Below are positions 25,019-33,397 of a DNA stretch of 36,059 nucleotides, piece by piece (within the stretch, counting starts at the first letter, position 1; each line of letters starts with the position of its first letter). The notes under the pieces were generated by a model. That model ran no database searches. It had not been told where the DNA came from and was given only the letters and a program-made list of their open reading frames with translations. Both the position numbers and the translations under genes were made by a program. Source of the DNA: Gemmatimonadaceae bacterium (GTDB taxonomy: Bacteria > Gemmatimonadota > Gemmatimonadetes > Gemmatimonadales > Gemmatimonadaceae); contig JAICYT010000012.1 in the NCBI GenBank assembly GCA_025934075.1, positions 1-36,059 on the forward strand, given 5' to 3'.

Positions 25019-27709
25019 CTATCCCCGCATAGCAATCGCCGGATCAATCCGAGCCGCCCGTACCGCCGGGATCCAGCACGCGATGGTCCCAATAATCGCC
25101 ATCGCCGCCGCCACAGCAACGAACGTGAGCGGATCCCGCGGCGACACTCCAAACAACAACCCTCGCAACGCTCCCATAGACGCAATCGCTCCAATCACGC
25201 CGAGCACGCCGCCAACAAAGACAAGCGACGTCCCTTCTGTAAGTATCATCCGCTGCACACGTCCACTGTCCGCGCCGAGACTCATGCGTATTCCAATCTC
25301 CGTCGTCCGCGCCGCGACGGAGAACGCGAGCACGCCCGCGATCCCAACCGCCGCGATTAGTAACGCCAGCGCGCTGAACGAAGAGATCAGCACTGCATTC
25401 AGTCGCTGCTTCGCAAACGTCTCGGCCCGGAACTGCTGAAGCGTCTCCACATTCTCGATGACCGCGGCCGGCGAGTACTTCCGCACGACAGCCTGTGCGA
25501 TCTTCGCCATCTCGGCATCGCGCCCATCCGCACGAATGATGATGCTGGGATTCAGAATGCCCATCGAACTGAGCGGGAAGAACATCGTCGGCCGAACCGC
25601 GTCCGCGCCGGCCTGGAGAGTATTGCCGACCACACCGCCGATCGTCACCCACGTCAACGTGTCATTTCCGCGCCAATCGACCTTCCATCCAATGCGCTTG
25701 CCGATCGGATCGCTGTTTGCGAACACGCGATCGGCGAAAGCCTTGTTGACGATTACCGTTGCCGTGCTGCCGTCCGCGTCCGCCGAGGTGAAGCCACGGC
25801 CGCGTAGCAGCGGAATGCCTGACGCGAGAAAGAAATTCGGATCCGCGGTGAGCACTTCGGTACGCGCCGTGCCGCCGCCCGCCGCGTCGGTCTGCCCCTG
25901 CGCCTCGACCAGATAGTACACGCCCGAGCTGCGCAGGGGCGCCCAGCCGCCGCTTCCGACCGCCGTGACACCAGGAAGCGCGGCGAGGTCGCTCCGGATC
26001 TGCTCGAACTTGCGCTGCATCACCTTTACTGCATTCGTATCGCGCGCCTCGGCGCCGGTCAGCATCGTGACGCGCATTGTCAACGGATCGGCGCCGAGAC
26101 CGGTATCGACGTGCGTCAGACGGATGATCGTCTGCGTGAGCAATCCCGCGCCCGCGAGCAGCACGACGGTCACGGCTACTTGGAGGACGACGAGCCCGCG
26201 CTGCACGCGCTGACGCGCCGGACTGTTTCCGCCCGCGCGCTGACCGCCGGACATCACGCGCGTGCCGATCCCGCTGTCGCCGGGAATCGAGACGAACAGC
26301 GACAGCACGACCGCGAGTGCCACGGCGACTGCGAGCGTGAACGCCATCGCGACGCCGTCGAGGTGGATGTCGCTCGCACGCGGCGAATAGCGTGCGGCGA
26401 ACGCCGTAAGCACCTTCACTCCCGACTTCGCGATGAGCATCCCGAGCGCGGCACCCGCGATCGTCAGCACGAGATTCTCCGCGAGCTTGAGGCGGCGAAG
26501 CCGCGCGGCGCCGGCACCGAGTGCTGCGCGGACGACGAGCTCATGTTCGCGCTTGACGCTGCGCATCAGCGTGAGGTTCGCGACGTTTGACGCCGAGACG
26601 ATCAGCACGAACGCGGCCGAGGCCATCAGGAGCCAGAGCACGAGCTGCGCGTCGTGGCCAAGTGCTTCCTTGAGCGTCATCACCTCGATGCTGTAGTGGC
26701 TCGCTGCGGGATAGTCGCTCGGGTTCTGCTTCATCATCGACGAATACACGCCGCCCACCTCCGACCGCGCACGCTCGAGCGTCGTCGTCGGTGTCAGGCG
26801 CGCGACGACGCGCGTCATGCGATGCGTGCGCTGATTCTGCATCGATGCGCCGAGGTGGTGCGCGCTGTTCACGAGATTGAGCAGGGCGTCAACGCGATCG
26901 GGGAAGAAAGGCGCCGGCTCGAGCACACCGATCACGGTGACCGGATGCTTGTCGAGCGTGATGTTCGTGCCGACGATGCCGGGATTCGCGCCATAGTGCG
27001 TCACCCAGAACTCGTGCGAGAGTACCGCGACGGGATTTGCGGCCACGCCGTCGTCCTGCGGGCCCGTTGTGCGTCCGATCTCTGTCGCGAGGCCCATCAC
27101 GTCGAAGTAGTTTCCCGTGACGAGTCCGACGTTGAGCCGCTGCGCCGCGCTCTTCTCATACAGTATGCTTGACCACGACGAGAACTCGGCCACACCCGCA
27201 AACGATGGCACGCGCGTGCGCAGGTCGCGCACCTCGGGCACGGAGAAGTTGATGTCCTGCTGACCCGGGCCGGATCCCGATTGGCGCAGATAGAGGAGGT
27301 GTTCGCCGTGACGATGCGGTAGCGGCTTGAGGAGCACCGCGCGCACGACTGAGAAGATCGCCGTGTTCGCGCCGATGCCGAGTGCGAGCGTGATGACGAC
27401 GGTGAGCGTGAAACCGGGCGCGCGGCGCAGCGCACGCATCGAGAACTTCACGTCGCCGATGAGGTCCTCGATCCAGCGCGTGCCACGGCGATCTCGCGAC
27501 TCCTCCTTCTGGAATTCGACGCCGCCGAATGCACGCAATGCTTCGCGGCGAGCGGCGTCTGGCGACATGCCGAGCCGGATATTGGACTCCGTTTGCTGCT
27601 CGATGTGGTAGCGCATCTCGTCGTCGAGCTCCTGCTCGACGCGGTCGCGCTGAAAGAGGGATCGAATGCGCAGCCTGACAATGTGGGCGAGTCGATCGAT
27701 CGCCATCAT
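25019..27709 (-). CDS. ADOP-type ABC permease (MacB/FtsX-like), module 2
   Basis: 896 residues from the ATG at 27709, which overlaps the PadR stop by 4 nt (ATGA). A second ATG follows at once, and a GGGAGG Shine-Dalgarno lies 1 nt before the first and 4 nt before the second. The longer open frame from 27853 starts inside the PadR gene and is rejected. Order: permease-prefix region (RVEQELDDEMRYHIEQQ, about 20-75), first helix (LTVVITLALGIGANTAIFSVV), MacB-like periplasmic core, FtsX block with HELVVRAALGAG near 390, second core, and a second FtsX block with TEIGIRMSLGAD near 805. The last helix ends in ARIDPAIAMRG. No ATPase gene is adjacent. The substrate is unknown. Confidence 0.9.
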   Translation of the reverse strand: MMAIDRLAHIVRLRIRSLFQRDRVEQELDDEMRYHIEQQTESNIRLGMSPDAARREALRAFGGVEFQKEESRDRRGTRWIEDLIGDVKFSMRALRRAPGFTLTVVITLALGIGANTAIFSVVRAVLLKPLPHRHGEHLLYLRQSGSGPGQQDINFSVPEVRDLRTRVPSFAGVAEFSSWSSILYEKSAAQRLNVGLVTGNYFDVMGLATEIGRTTGPQDDGVAANPVAVLSHEFWVTHYGANPGIVGTNITLDKHPVTVIGVLEPAPFFPDRVDALLNLVNSAHHLGASMQNQRTHRMTRVVARLTPTTTLERARSEVGGVYSSMMKQNPSDYPAASHYSIEVMTLKEALGHDAQLVLWLLMASAAFVLIVSASNVANLTLMRSVKREHELVVRAALGAGAARLRRLKLAENLVLTIAGAALGMLIAKSGVKVLTAFAARYSPRASDIHLDGVAMAFTLAVAVALAVVLSLFVSIPGDSGIGTRVMSGGQRAGGNSPARQRVQRGLVVLQVAVTVVLLAGAGLLTQTIIRLTHVDTGLGADPLTMRVTMLTGAEARDTNAVKVMQRKFEQIRSDLAALPGVTAVGSGGWAPLRSSGVYYLVEAQGQTDAAGGGTARTEVLTADPNFFLASGIPLLRGRGFTSADADGSTATVIVNKAFADRVFANSDPIGKRIGWKVDWRGNDTLTWVTIGGVVGNTLQAGADAVRPTMFFPLSSMGILNPSIIIRADGRDAEMAKIAQAVVRKYSPAAVIENVETLQQFRAETFAKQRLNAVLISSFSALALLIAAVGIAGVLAFSVAARTTEIGIRMSLGADSGRVQRMILTEGTSLVFVGGVLGVIGAIASMGALRGLLFGVSPRDPLTFVAVAAAMAIIGTIACWIPAVRAARIDPAIAMRG

Positions 27710-28047
27710 GCCTCCCGGGGATTGAGCGCGACGATGCCGTTGATGGCGCGCGAGAGCCGCTCCCAGTCGTTCGCCTCGAGCTTGAGCTGGCGACGACCGG
27801 CGGCGGTGAGCGAATAGAATTTCGCGCGGCGATTCTGCGCGCTCTGCCGCCACTCGGCTTCGATCCAGCCCTGCTGTTCAAGCTTGTGCAGGGCGGGGTA
27901 GAGCGAGCCGTCGCTCACCTGGAGGACTTCGGAGGATAGGGTCTTGAGTCGCTGGCTGATGGACCAGCCGTTCATCGACTCGAGGGCGAGCATCTTGAGG
28001 ACGAGCAGGTCGAGGGTGCCCTGCACGAGATCCGTCGGTCGGCTCAC
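27706..28047 (-). CDS. PadR-family transcriptional regulator, module 2
   Basis: 113 residues from GTG 28047, where the conserved PadR N-terminus (RPTDLVQGTLDLLVLKML) begins. A purine-rich GAGAGAGAGG lies upstream. An open frame from 28197 would add 50 unrelated residues across the promoter and is rejected. The winged helix-turn-helix has SMNGWSISQRLK, a SDGSLYPALHKLEQQGWI recognition helix and the wing NRRAKFYSLTAAGRRQL. The gene is coupled to the permease. A palindrome and promoter just upstream suggest autoregulation. Confidence 0.92.
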   Translation of the reverse strand: MSRPTDLVQGTLDLLVLKMLALESMNGWSISQRLKTLSSEVLQVSDGSLYPALHKLEQQGWIEAEWRQSAQNRRAKFYSLTAAGRRQLKLEANDWERLSRAINGIVALNPREA

Positions 28048-28060
28048 AAGTGCCTCTCTC

Positions 28061-28104
28061 TCGGTAACCGATATGAAGATAGGTGCCGACCACTCGGTAA
28101 GCAA
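28061..28104 (-). promoter_or_regulatory. Promoter and candidate operator of PadR module 2
   Basis: On the minus strand, TTGCTT (28104-28099) and TATCTT (28081-28076) are separated by exactly 17 nt. Just downstream of the -10 lies the palindrome TCGGTAACCGA (28061-28071); a half-copy, TCGGTAA, lies in the spacer at 28094-28100. A dimeric repressor bound at the start site would block transcription. The assignment to this PadR is inferred from position. Confidence 0.5.
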
Positions 28105-28135
28105 GAGGACGGCCGACTGCTTCTTGTATGGAGTC

Positions 28136-28155
28136 AAACGCGCCCTTTCCGCGCG
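28136..28155 (-). terminator. Possible short terminator of the antiporter gene
   Basis: On the minus strand a CGCGC/GCGCG stem with a 7-nt loop is followed by TTTG, about 17 nt past the antiporter stop. Only 5 bp, so low confidence. Confidence 0.35.
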
Positions 28156-28171
28156 CGGTCGCTGACGCCGG

Positions 28172-30052
28172 CTATCTATTTCCCGCGGACTCTGCATCTC
28201 GCGGCGAAGTCGCGGCGGCCCGATTCACGGCATCGAGAAGCTGCGTCGTCTCGTCTTCAGCCAACATCGTCGCGACAACGATGCGGTCGTCAGCTCGCCA
28301 CGTTTGGTGTTCCGTCGTGAACTCGATGCTCTCTTGTCGAACGCGAGCGAGCGGAATCATCGACTCCGGAAGCAGCAGTGCGCGCACGGCGTCACGGGTT
28401 CCCGCCGGCACGCGAAAGACGATGATGCGAGCGAGACCATGCTCCAATCCGTGGTCCCATTCCCGCACATCAATTGGCCGGCCAAACGCGAGTCGTCCTC
28501 CGACGCGATCGAGCAGTTGCCGGCTAGCCCCGCGGGTCGGACTCGCGAGCGCTGGATACGCGCGAGACACACCGAAGACTTCGTGAGCCAGATGGCAGGC
28601 CAGGGCATTGACCTCGGAATTCGTCGTCAACGCAATCACGGTTTCCGCCTCGTCGATTCCTGCCGCCTCGAGGACCGTATCCTCCAGCGCATTGCCGCCA
28701 ATCCCTTGGATACCACGTTGACGAGCGATGTCGACGCGCTCGGAATTGCGATCGATGATTGCGACCGGTCGGCCGTAGTCACGAACGACAACCGCGACCT
28801 CGAGTGCGAGAGGACCGGCGCCGACCACGACGACGCGCTGGCCGGACAGACTGTGCAGGTGAAGCAGACGCGCCACGAGACCGGCCGTCAGTCCCTGCAC
28901 GGTCACGGTCAACGCAATCGTCATGAACGTCAGCGCGAGCACTCGCTCGCCTTCCGCAAATCCGGCGGCCGTGAGTTGAATTGCAAACAGCGACGCCACG
29001 GAGGCGGCAACGATCCCGCGCGGGGCGATCCACGCGACGAACGCGCGCTCGCGCCACGGCATGTCGCTGCGCCGCAGCGAAATCCAAACGGCGAGTGGGC
29101 GAACGACAAACATCAAGACGGCCACCGTCATCACGCCGCGAAGTCCTTCCTCGCGTACGACGCGAAGCGGAAGGTTGGCAGAGAGCAGCGTGAACAGCAG
29201 ACTGATGCCGAGGACCGTCAGCTGCTCCTTGAAATGCCGGAGCCGGCGTTCCTCCGGGATGGAGGTTCGCTGCATGGCCAAGCCCATCGCGACCGCGGCC
29301 ATGATGCCTGACTCCGCCTGGAGCCATTCGGCGAGAGCGAATGCGCCCCAGACTCCGGCCAACGTCACGAGATTCGACAACTCTGACGGAACGAGTCCAG
29401 GTTTGCGGAGCAGCCACGAGATGAAGAGGCCACTGCCCGCGCCCACCAAGGCGCCTCCACCGAGGCGTGCCACGTATCCCCAGACGCCTGCCGCAACACC
29501 GATTGGTAGAACGCCGGCAATGCCCAATACGATGTCGACGACGGCAACCGCCAACACTGCTCCGATCGGATCGATGAGGATCGCTTCTCCCTCGAGCACG
29601 GTCTTGAGACGGCGCGGGAGTTGAACGCGACGCAGGATCGGCTGCACCACCGTCGGCCCGGTGACCGTCAGCAATGCACCGAAGACGATGGCGACGGGGA
29701 GGCTGAGTCGAGCGATACTCCAAGCGGTCAGCGTGACGGTAATCCACGTAACGAGCACGCCGATGGTCACGAGGTTTCGCACCTCGAACATCGCGCGGCG
29801 CAGATCCGCGAGCCTGAGATTCAGCGCGCCATCAAAGAGAATGACGGCAACGCACAGCTTTACGAGAACCGGCAGCCCGCGACCGAGATCGTGTGGGCGG
29901 ATGATGTCCAGCATCGATGGACCCAGCGCCATACCGAACACGAGCAGCGGTACGATCGACGGTATTCGCCATCGATGAGCAAGAACCTGGGCCACCAGTC
30001 CCACGACGGTCGCGATGGCGATCGTGAGGAGCGCCGGATCAACGTGATGCAA
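28172..30052 (-). CDS. NhaP-type cation/proton antiporter fused to TrkA-N domain
   Basis: 626 residues. Residues about 5-398 form a multi-helix CPA1 (NhaP-like) sodium or potassium/proton antiporter. The key EGEAILIDP (154-162) carries the acidic transport residues and RGIVAASVASLFA the conserved C-terminal helix. Residues about 406-530 are a TrkA-N/RCK Rossmann domain with VVVVGAGPLALEVAVVVRD (407-425) and D434 at the end of strand 2, which suggests regulation by NAD(H) or another nucleotide. The rest may be a TrkA-C-like domain. The start is TTG at 30052; no ATG or GTG lies in a plausible place and an in-frame stop is upstream. It is a single gene, probably for cation or pH homeostasis. Confidence 0.88.
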   Translation of the reverse strand: MHHVDPALLTIAIATVVGLVAQVLAHRWRIPSIVPLLVFGMALGPSMLDIIRPHDLGRGLPVLVKLCVAVILFDGALNLRLADLRRAMFEVRNLVTIGVLVTWITVTLTAWSIARLSLPVAIVFGALLTVTGPTVVQPILRRVQLPRRLKTVLEGEAILIDPIGAVLAVAVVDIVLGIAGVLPIGVAAGVWGYVARLGGGALVGAGSGLFISWLLRKPGLVPSELSNLVTLAGVWGAFALAEWLQAESGIMAAVAMGLAMQRTSIPEERRLRHFKEQLTVLGISLLFTLLSANLPLRVVREEGLRGVMTVAVLMFVVRPLAVWISLRRSDMPWRERAFVAWIAPRGIVAASVASLFAIQLTAAGFAEGERVLALTFMTIALTVTVQGLTAGLVARLLHLHSLSGQRVVVVGAGPLALEVAVVVRDYGRPVAIIDRNSERVDIARQRGIQGIGGNALEDTVLEAAGIDEAETVIALTTNSEVNALACHLAHEVFGVSRAYPALASPTRGASRQLLDRVGGRLAFGRPIDVREWDHGLEHGLARIIVFRVPAGTRDAVRALLLPESMIPLARVRQESIEFTTEHQTWRADDRIVVATMLAEDETTQLLDAVNRAAATSPRDAESAGNR

Positions 30053-30208
30053 TCGAGTCGGTGAGCATGACGAATACTAGAATGCTGGACGCCCATTGAG
30101 CGACTTTCACGACGGCAGATACATACAGCACGTTCTTCGCTCATCAAGGCCGGCGACAAACAAGCAGAGGAACTGTGCTGCCGCGCAGGGGGTGACTGGG
30201 CATCCGAA

Positions 30209-32884
30209 TCACTCGGCTCGCAATGCGATGAGCGGATCGCTCTTCGCCGCGCGTCGCGCCGGCAGATAGCATGACGCGAATGCCACGGCGAGCAGCAGCG
30301 CGGCGAGACTCGCGTAGACGACGGGATCGGTCGGGCTGACTTCGTAGAGCAGCGTGCGCACCCACCGCGTTCCCAGCAGCGCGCCAGCGACGCCGATGAC
30401 GACGCCTCCGATCGCCAGCGTCATGCCCTCGGCGAATACGAGTCGTACGAGATTCCCGGGTTCGGCGCCGACGGCGAGTCGAATGCCGAACTCGCGGTGC
30501 CGATGCGATACATAGAGTGACATGACCCCGTAGATGCCGATCGCCGCGAGCGTCATCGCGAGCAGAGCGAATGCAACGAGGAGAATCTCCGTGAGCCGCC
30601 GATTGTCCAGGGCGCGGCTGATCGATTCGCTGAGCGGACGGATGTTGTCGAGTGGAACGCCCGGCTCGAGCTCGGCGATCGTCTTCCGAATCGCGGTGAC
30701 GACATTGGATGGATCGCCAGTGGTGCGCACGGCTAACGTCGGGCGGTTGGCGGGCACTTGCGAGAATGGGAAGTATGTGTGGGGCCGCGGCTCGCTGGCG
30801 ACGTCCTCGTCGCGCACGCTGCCGACGACGCCGATGATGGTCAGCCAGGTCGTGTCGCCGGTCATGCGCATTCGCTTGCCGATCGCGTCGGCGCCTTTCC
30901 AATATCGGCTCGCGAGGACGTCATCGACGACGACCACCTTGATCGAGCTATCGCGATCGGACGCATTGACGTCGCGCCCATACAGCAATGGGATTCCCAA
31001 CACGCCGAAGAAGCCCGGCGTCACCTGTACTTGCACCGTCTGCGTCTCACTTCCCGCGATCGCCGGCGGCGCGTGACCTTCTATCAGGTAACCGTCAGTG
31101 TTCACGCCGCCGCTGTACGGCATCGGAAACGCCGCGGCCGCCGCGCGTACGCCAGGGATTCCGCGCACGCGCTCCACCGCCTGCGACGTAATCGCGACAA
31201 TCTTCCGATTGTCCATATACCGTTGGTGCGGCAACGGCATGAGCACCGCGGTCACGCCCGTTGGATCGAAACCCAGATCGACGTTGAGCAAGTGGCGAAA
31301 GCTCTTGAGTACGAGCCCCGCGGACACGAGCAGCATTACCGACAATCCGAGTTGTGCGACGACGAGCGTACTATTGAGCCGGCGCGCCGCGCCCCGCGCG
31401 CTCTCATTCTGGCCGGAAAGACCATCGGTAATGCGGCGCTTGAGCGAGTGCAACGCCGGCGATAACCCGAACAGCAGTCCCGACCCGATCGACACGACGA
31501 ATGTGAACGTGAGCACGCGCCAGCTCACGCTGACCTCTCCGATCCGTGGCAGCGACTCGGCGCCTGAGTGCGTGAACGCCCGGACAAGCAGAAACGCCAA
31601 GGCTATTCCGAGTACGCCGCCGAGCGACGCGAGTGCGACGCTCTCCGTGAGCACCTGTCGCACGATACGTCCGCTGGTCGCGCCCAGCGCGGTGCGGAGC
31701 GCCATCTCGCGGCGGCGGCCCGACGCGCGACTCGACATCAACGTCGCCACGTTTGCGACGGCGATCAAAAGAATCACGAGCACCGCGGCCTGGAGCACCG
31801 CGAGAGGTCGCGCCACATCGCCGGTGATCGCGGTGCGCAGTGGTGTGACGAGCGTCTTCATTCGTGTCCGTGCGGGATCGACGGTCATCGACAGCGCGTC
31901 GGGCTCGCGGCGCGCCCAATTCCACATCAGCGCCGTCGTCTCGCGTCGTGCCTGCTCGACCGTCACACCCGGGCGCAGCCGTGCAACGCCGGTGAGGAAC
32001 CAGCCGAAGCGTCGCGTCGGGTCGAGACCGACGGGGAGGAACGCCTGAACGTCGGGCCGCGGGTAGGCGAACTGCGGCGGCATCACGCCAAGCACACGCG
32101 TCGGCTGTCCATCGAAATCGAGCGTTTTTCCGATGACGCCGCGGTCTCCGGCGAAATGACTCTGCCAAAACCCATATGAGAGAACGACGAAGGCGTTGTT
32201 CGACCGTGTGTCCTCCTCGCGCGTGAACGCGCGGCCGATGAGCGGAGGGACGCCGAGCACCGTGAAGAAGTCGGCCGTGACGCGTGCGGCGTTGATTCGT
32301 TCAGGTGTGCCGTTCACCTCGAGGGTGACGCCGCGGCTGTTGAAGCCGGCGAATGACTGAAAGTCATGCGCGCCGTCGCGGTACATCGCGAGGTTCTCCT
32401 GCGAGAGCGTCCAGTCGTCCAAACCCTTCTCCGGATACGACTGACGGAACTGGACGAGCTCTTGGGGGCGCGGATAGGGGAGTGGACGGAGCAAGATGCC
32501 GTCGACGAGGCTGAAGATTGCCGACGTCGCGCCGATTCCCAACGCGAGCGTGAGTGCCGCGACGATTGTGAACGCCGGTCGATTGCGGAGTGTGCGCAGA
32601 CCGTAACCGAAATCGGACATGATCGATTCGAGCCATTCCATGAGTCGCACCTCGCGCGCGTAGCGCCGGTCGATGGTGATGCATTCGTCGCGAACGCGGT
32701 CGCGATCGCCGAATCGCGCGAGCGCGTCGGTACGCGCGCGATCATCTGTCATTCCGAGCCGTCGCAGCTTTTCCTCGCGCATCGCGATATGAAACGCGAG
32801 CTCCTCGTCGACGTCGCGCGCAAGCGAGCGCGCCGTACGAAACGGCAGTCGAAAGACTCGACGCCAACCGGGACTGAGACCCAC
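30209..32884 (-). CDS. ADOP-type ABC permease (MacB/FtsX-like), module 3
   Basis: 891 residues from GTG 32884, the first start after an in-frame stop. Unlike the other two modules, it is separated from its PadR gene by 36 nt rather than overlapping it, and its Shine-Dalgarno is weak. Order: permease-prefix region (DVDEELAFHIAMREEKL), first helix (AALTLALGIGATSAIFSLV), MacB-like core, FtsX block with REMALRTALGAT near 395, second core, and a second FtsX block with REFGIRLAVGAE near 800. The C-terminus is AKSDPLIALRAE. No ATPase gene is near. The substrate is unknown. The sequence differs clearly from modules 1 and 2, so it is not a recent duplicate. Confidence 0.9.
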   Translation of the reverse strand: MGLSPGWRRVFRLPFRTARSLARDVDEELAFHIAMREEKLRRLGMTDDRARTDALARFGDRDRVRDECITIDRRYAREVRLMEWLESIMSDFGYGLRTLRNRPAFTIVAALTLALGIGATSAIFSLVDGILLRPLPYPRPQELVQFRQSYPEKGLDDWTLSQENLAMYRDGAHDFQSFAGFNSRGVTLEVNGTPERINAARVTADFFTVLGVPPLIGRAFTREEDTRSNNAFVVLSYGFWQSHFAGDRGVIGKTLDFDGQPTRVLGVMPPQFAYPRPDVQAFLPVGLDPTRRFGWFLTGVARLRPGVTVEQARRETTALMWNWARREPDALSMTVDPARTRMKTLVTPLRTAITGDVARPLAVLQAAVLVILLIAVANVATLMSSRASGRRREMALRTALGATSGRIVRQVLTESVALASLGGVLGIALAFLLVRAFTHSGAESLPRIGEVSVSWRVLTFTFVVSIGSGLLFGLSPALHSLKRRITDGLSGQNESARGAARRLNSTLVVAQLGLSVMLLVSAGLVLKSFRHLLNVDLGFDPTGVTAVLMPLPHQRYMDNRKIVAITSQAVERVRGIPGVRAAAAAFPMPYSGGVNTDGYLIEGHAPPAIAGSETQTVQVQVTPGFFGVLGIPLLYGRDVNASDRDSSIKVVVVDDVLASRYWKGADAIGKRMRMTGDTTWLTIIGVVGSVRDEDVASEPRPHTYFPFSQVPANRPTLAVRTTGDPSNVVTAIRKTIAELEPGVPLDNIRPLSESISRALDNRRLTEILLVAFALLAMTLAAIGIYGVMSLYVSHRHREFGIRLAVGAEPGNLVRLVFAEGMTLAIGGVVIGVAGALLGTRWVRTLLYEVSPTDPVVYASLAALLLAVAFASCYLPARRAAKSDPLIALRAE

Positions 32885-32920
32885 GACCCGTTCACCCGAG
32901 GCCGCATCGACTCACGTCGC

Positions 32921-33268
32921 TCACCGGAATTCCAACGACGTCCGCCGCAGCGCGACGGCGATCGCCTCGGCGTGGCGATGCCACACGGGCGCCTGGGCGC
33001 GGAAGCGCGCGCGGCCTGCGGTGCTCAATTTGTAGAATTTCGCGCGACGATTGTTCTCGGAGACACCCCATTCTGCGGTGATCCACCCATGTCGCTCCAT
33101 GCGGTGGAGGGCAGGGTAGAGCGTGCCTTCCTCGACGAGCAGCGTATCGGCGGTGGCGCCCTCGATCCATTCGCTGATCGCGTAGCCGTGCATCGGGCCC
33201 CACGTGAGGGCCTTGAGCACGAGCAGGTCGAGGCTGGAGCGGAGGAGGTCGGATTCGGCGTCGGCCAT
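32921..33268 (-). CDS. PadR-family transcriptional regulator, module 3
   Basis: 115 residues from ATG 33268, with an AGGGAAGA Shine-Dalgarno. The PadR winged helix-turn-helix is clear: SSLDLLVLKALTW, PMHGYAISEWIE, EEGTLYPALHRMERHGWI and the wing NRRAKFYKLSTAGRARF. The C-terminal helix for dimerisation is about residues 88-112. It is likely the repressor of its own operon with the downstream permease: the promoter and a palindrome are just upstream. Confidence 0.93.
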   Translation of the reverse strand: MADAESDLLRSSLDLLVLKALTWGPMHGYAISEWIEGATADTLLVEEGTLYPALHRMERHGWITAEWGVSENNRRAKFYKLSTAGRARFRAQAPVWHRHAEAIAVALRRTSLEFR

Positions 33269-33274
33269 AGTCTT

Positions 33275-33291
33275 CCCTTGTCACACAAGGG
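33275..33291 (-). promoter_or_regulatory. Candidate operator of PadR module 3
   Basis: A perfect 7-bp inverted repeat CCCTTGT-CAC-ACAAGGG, placed just downstream of the -10 box and overlapping the expected transcription start and the Shine-Dalgarno side of the PadR gene. The ideal place for a dimeric repressor; binding is inferred. Confidence 0.6.
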
Positions 33292-33294
33292 GTC

Positions 33295-33323
33295 ATGATA
33301 CAATGATTGCCATCGTGTCGCAA
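33295..33323 (-). promoter_or_regulatory. Promoter of PadR module 3
   Basis: On the minus strand, TTGCGA (33323-33318) and TATCAT (33300-33295, 5 of 6 matches to TATAAT) are separated by exactly 17 nt. Transcription would start within the palindrome that follows. Confidence 0.65.
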
Positions 33324-33397
33324 TGGGGGTGCGACCATACCGCATCGTGCTCACGCTGCCACGCCTGCTGCGGGTCATGCGCCGCCGTCTTGCGTCG

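Noticed and set aside
27710..27853. N-terminal extension of permease module 2
   Set aside because: It lies inside the PadR gene; the ATGA overlap at 27706-27709 is the natural start.
30144..30902. 252-residue minus-strand frame
   Set aside because: It is an out-of-frame shadow of permease module 3, Arg-rich and without motifs.
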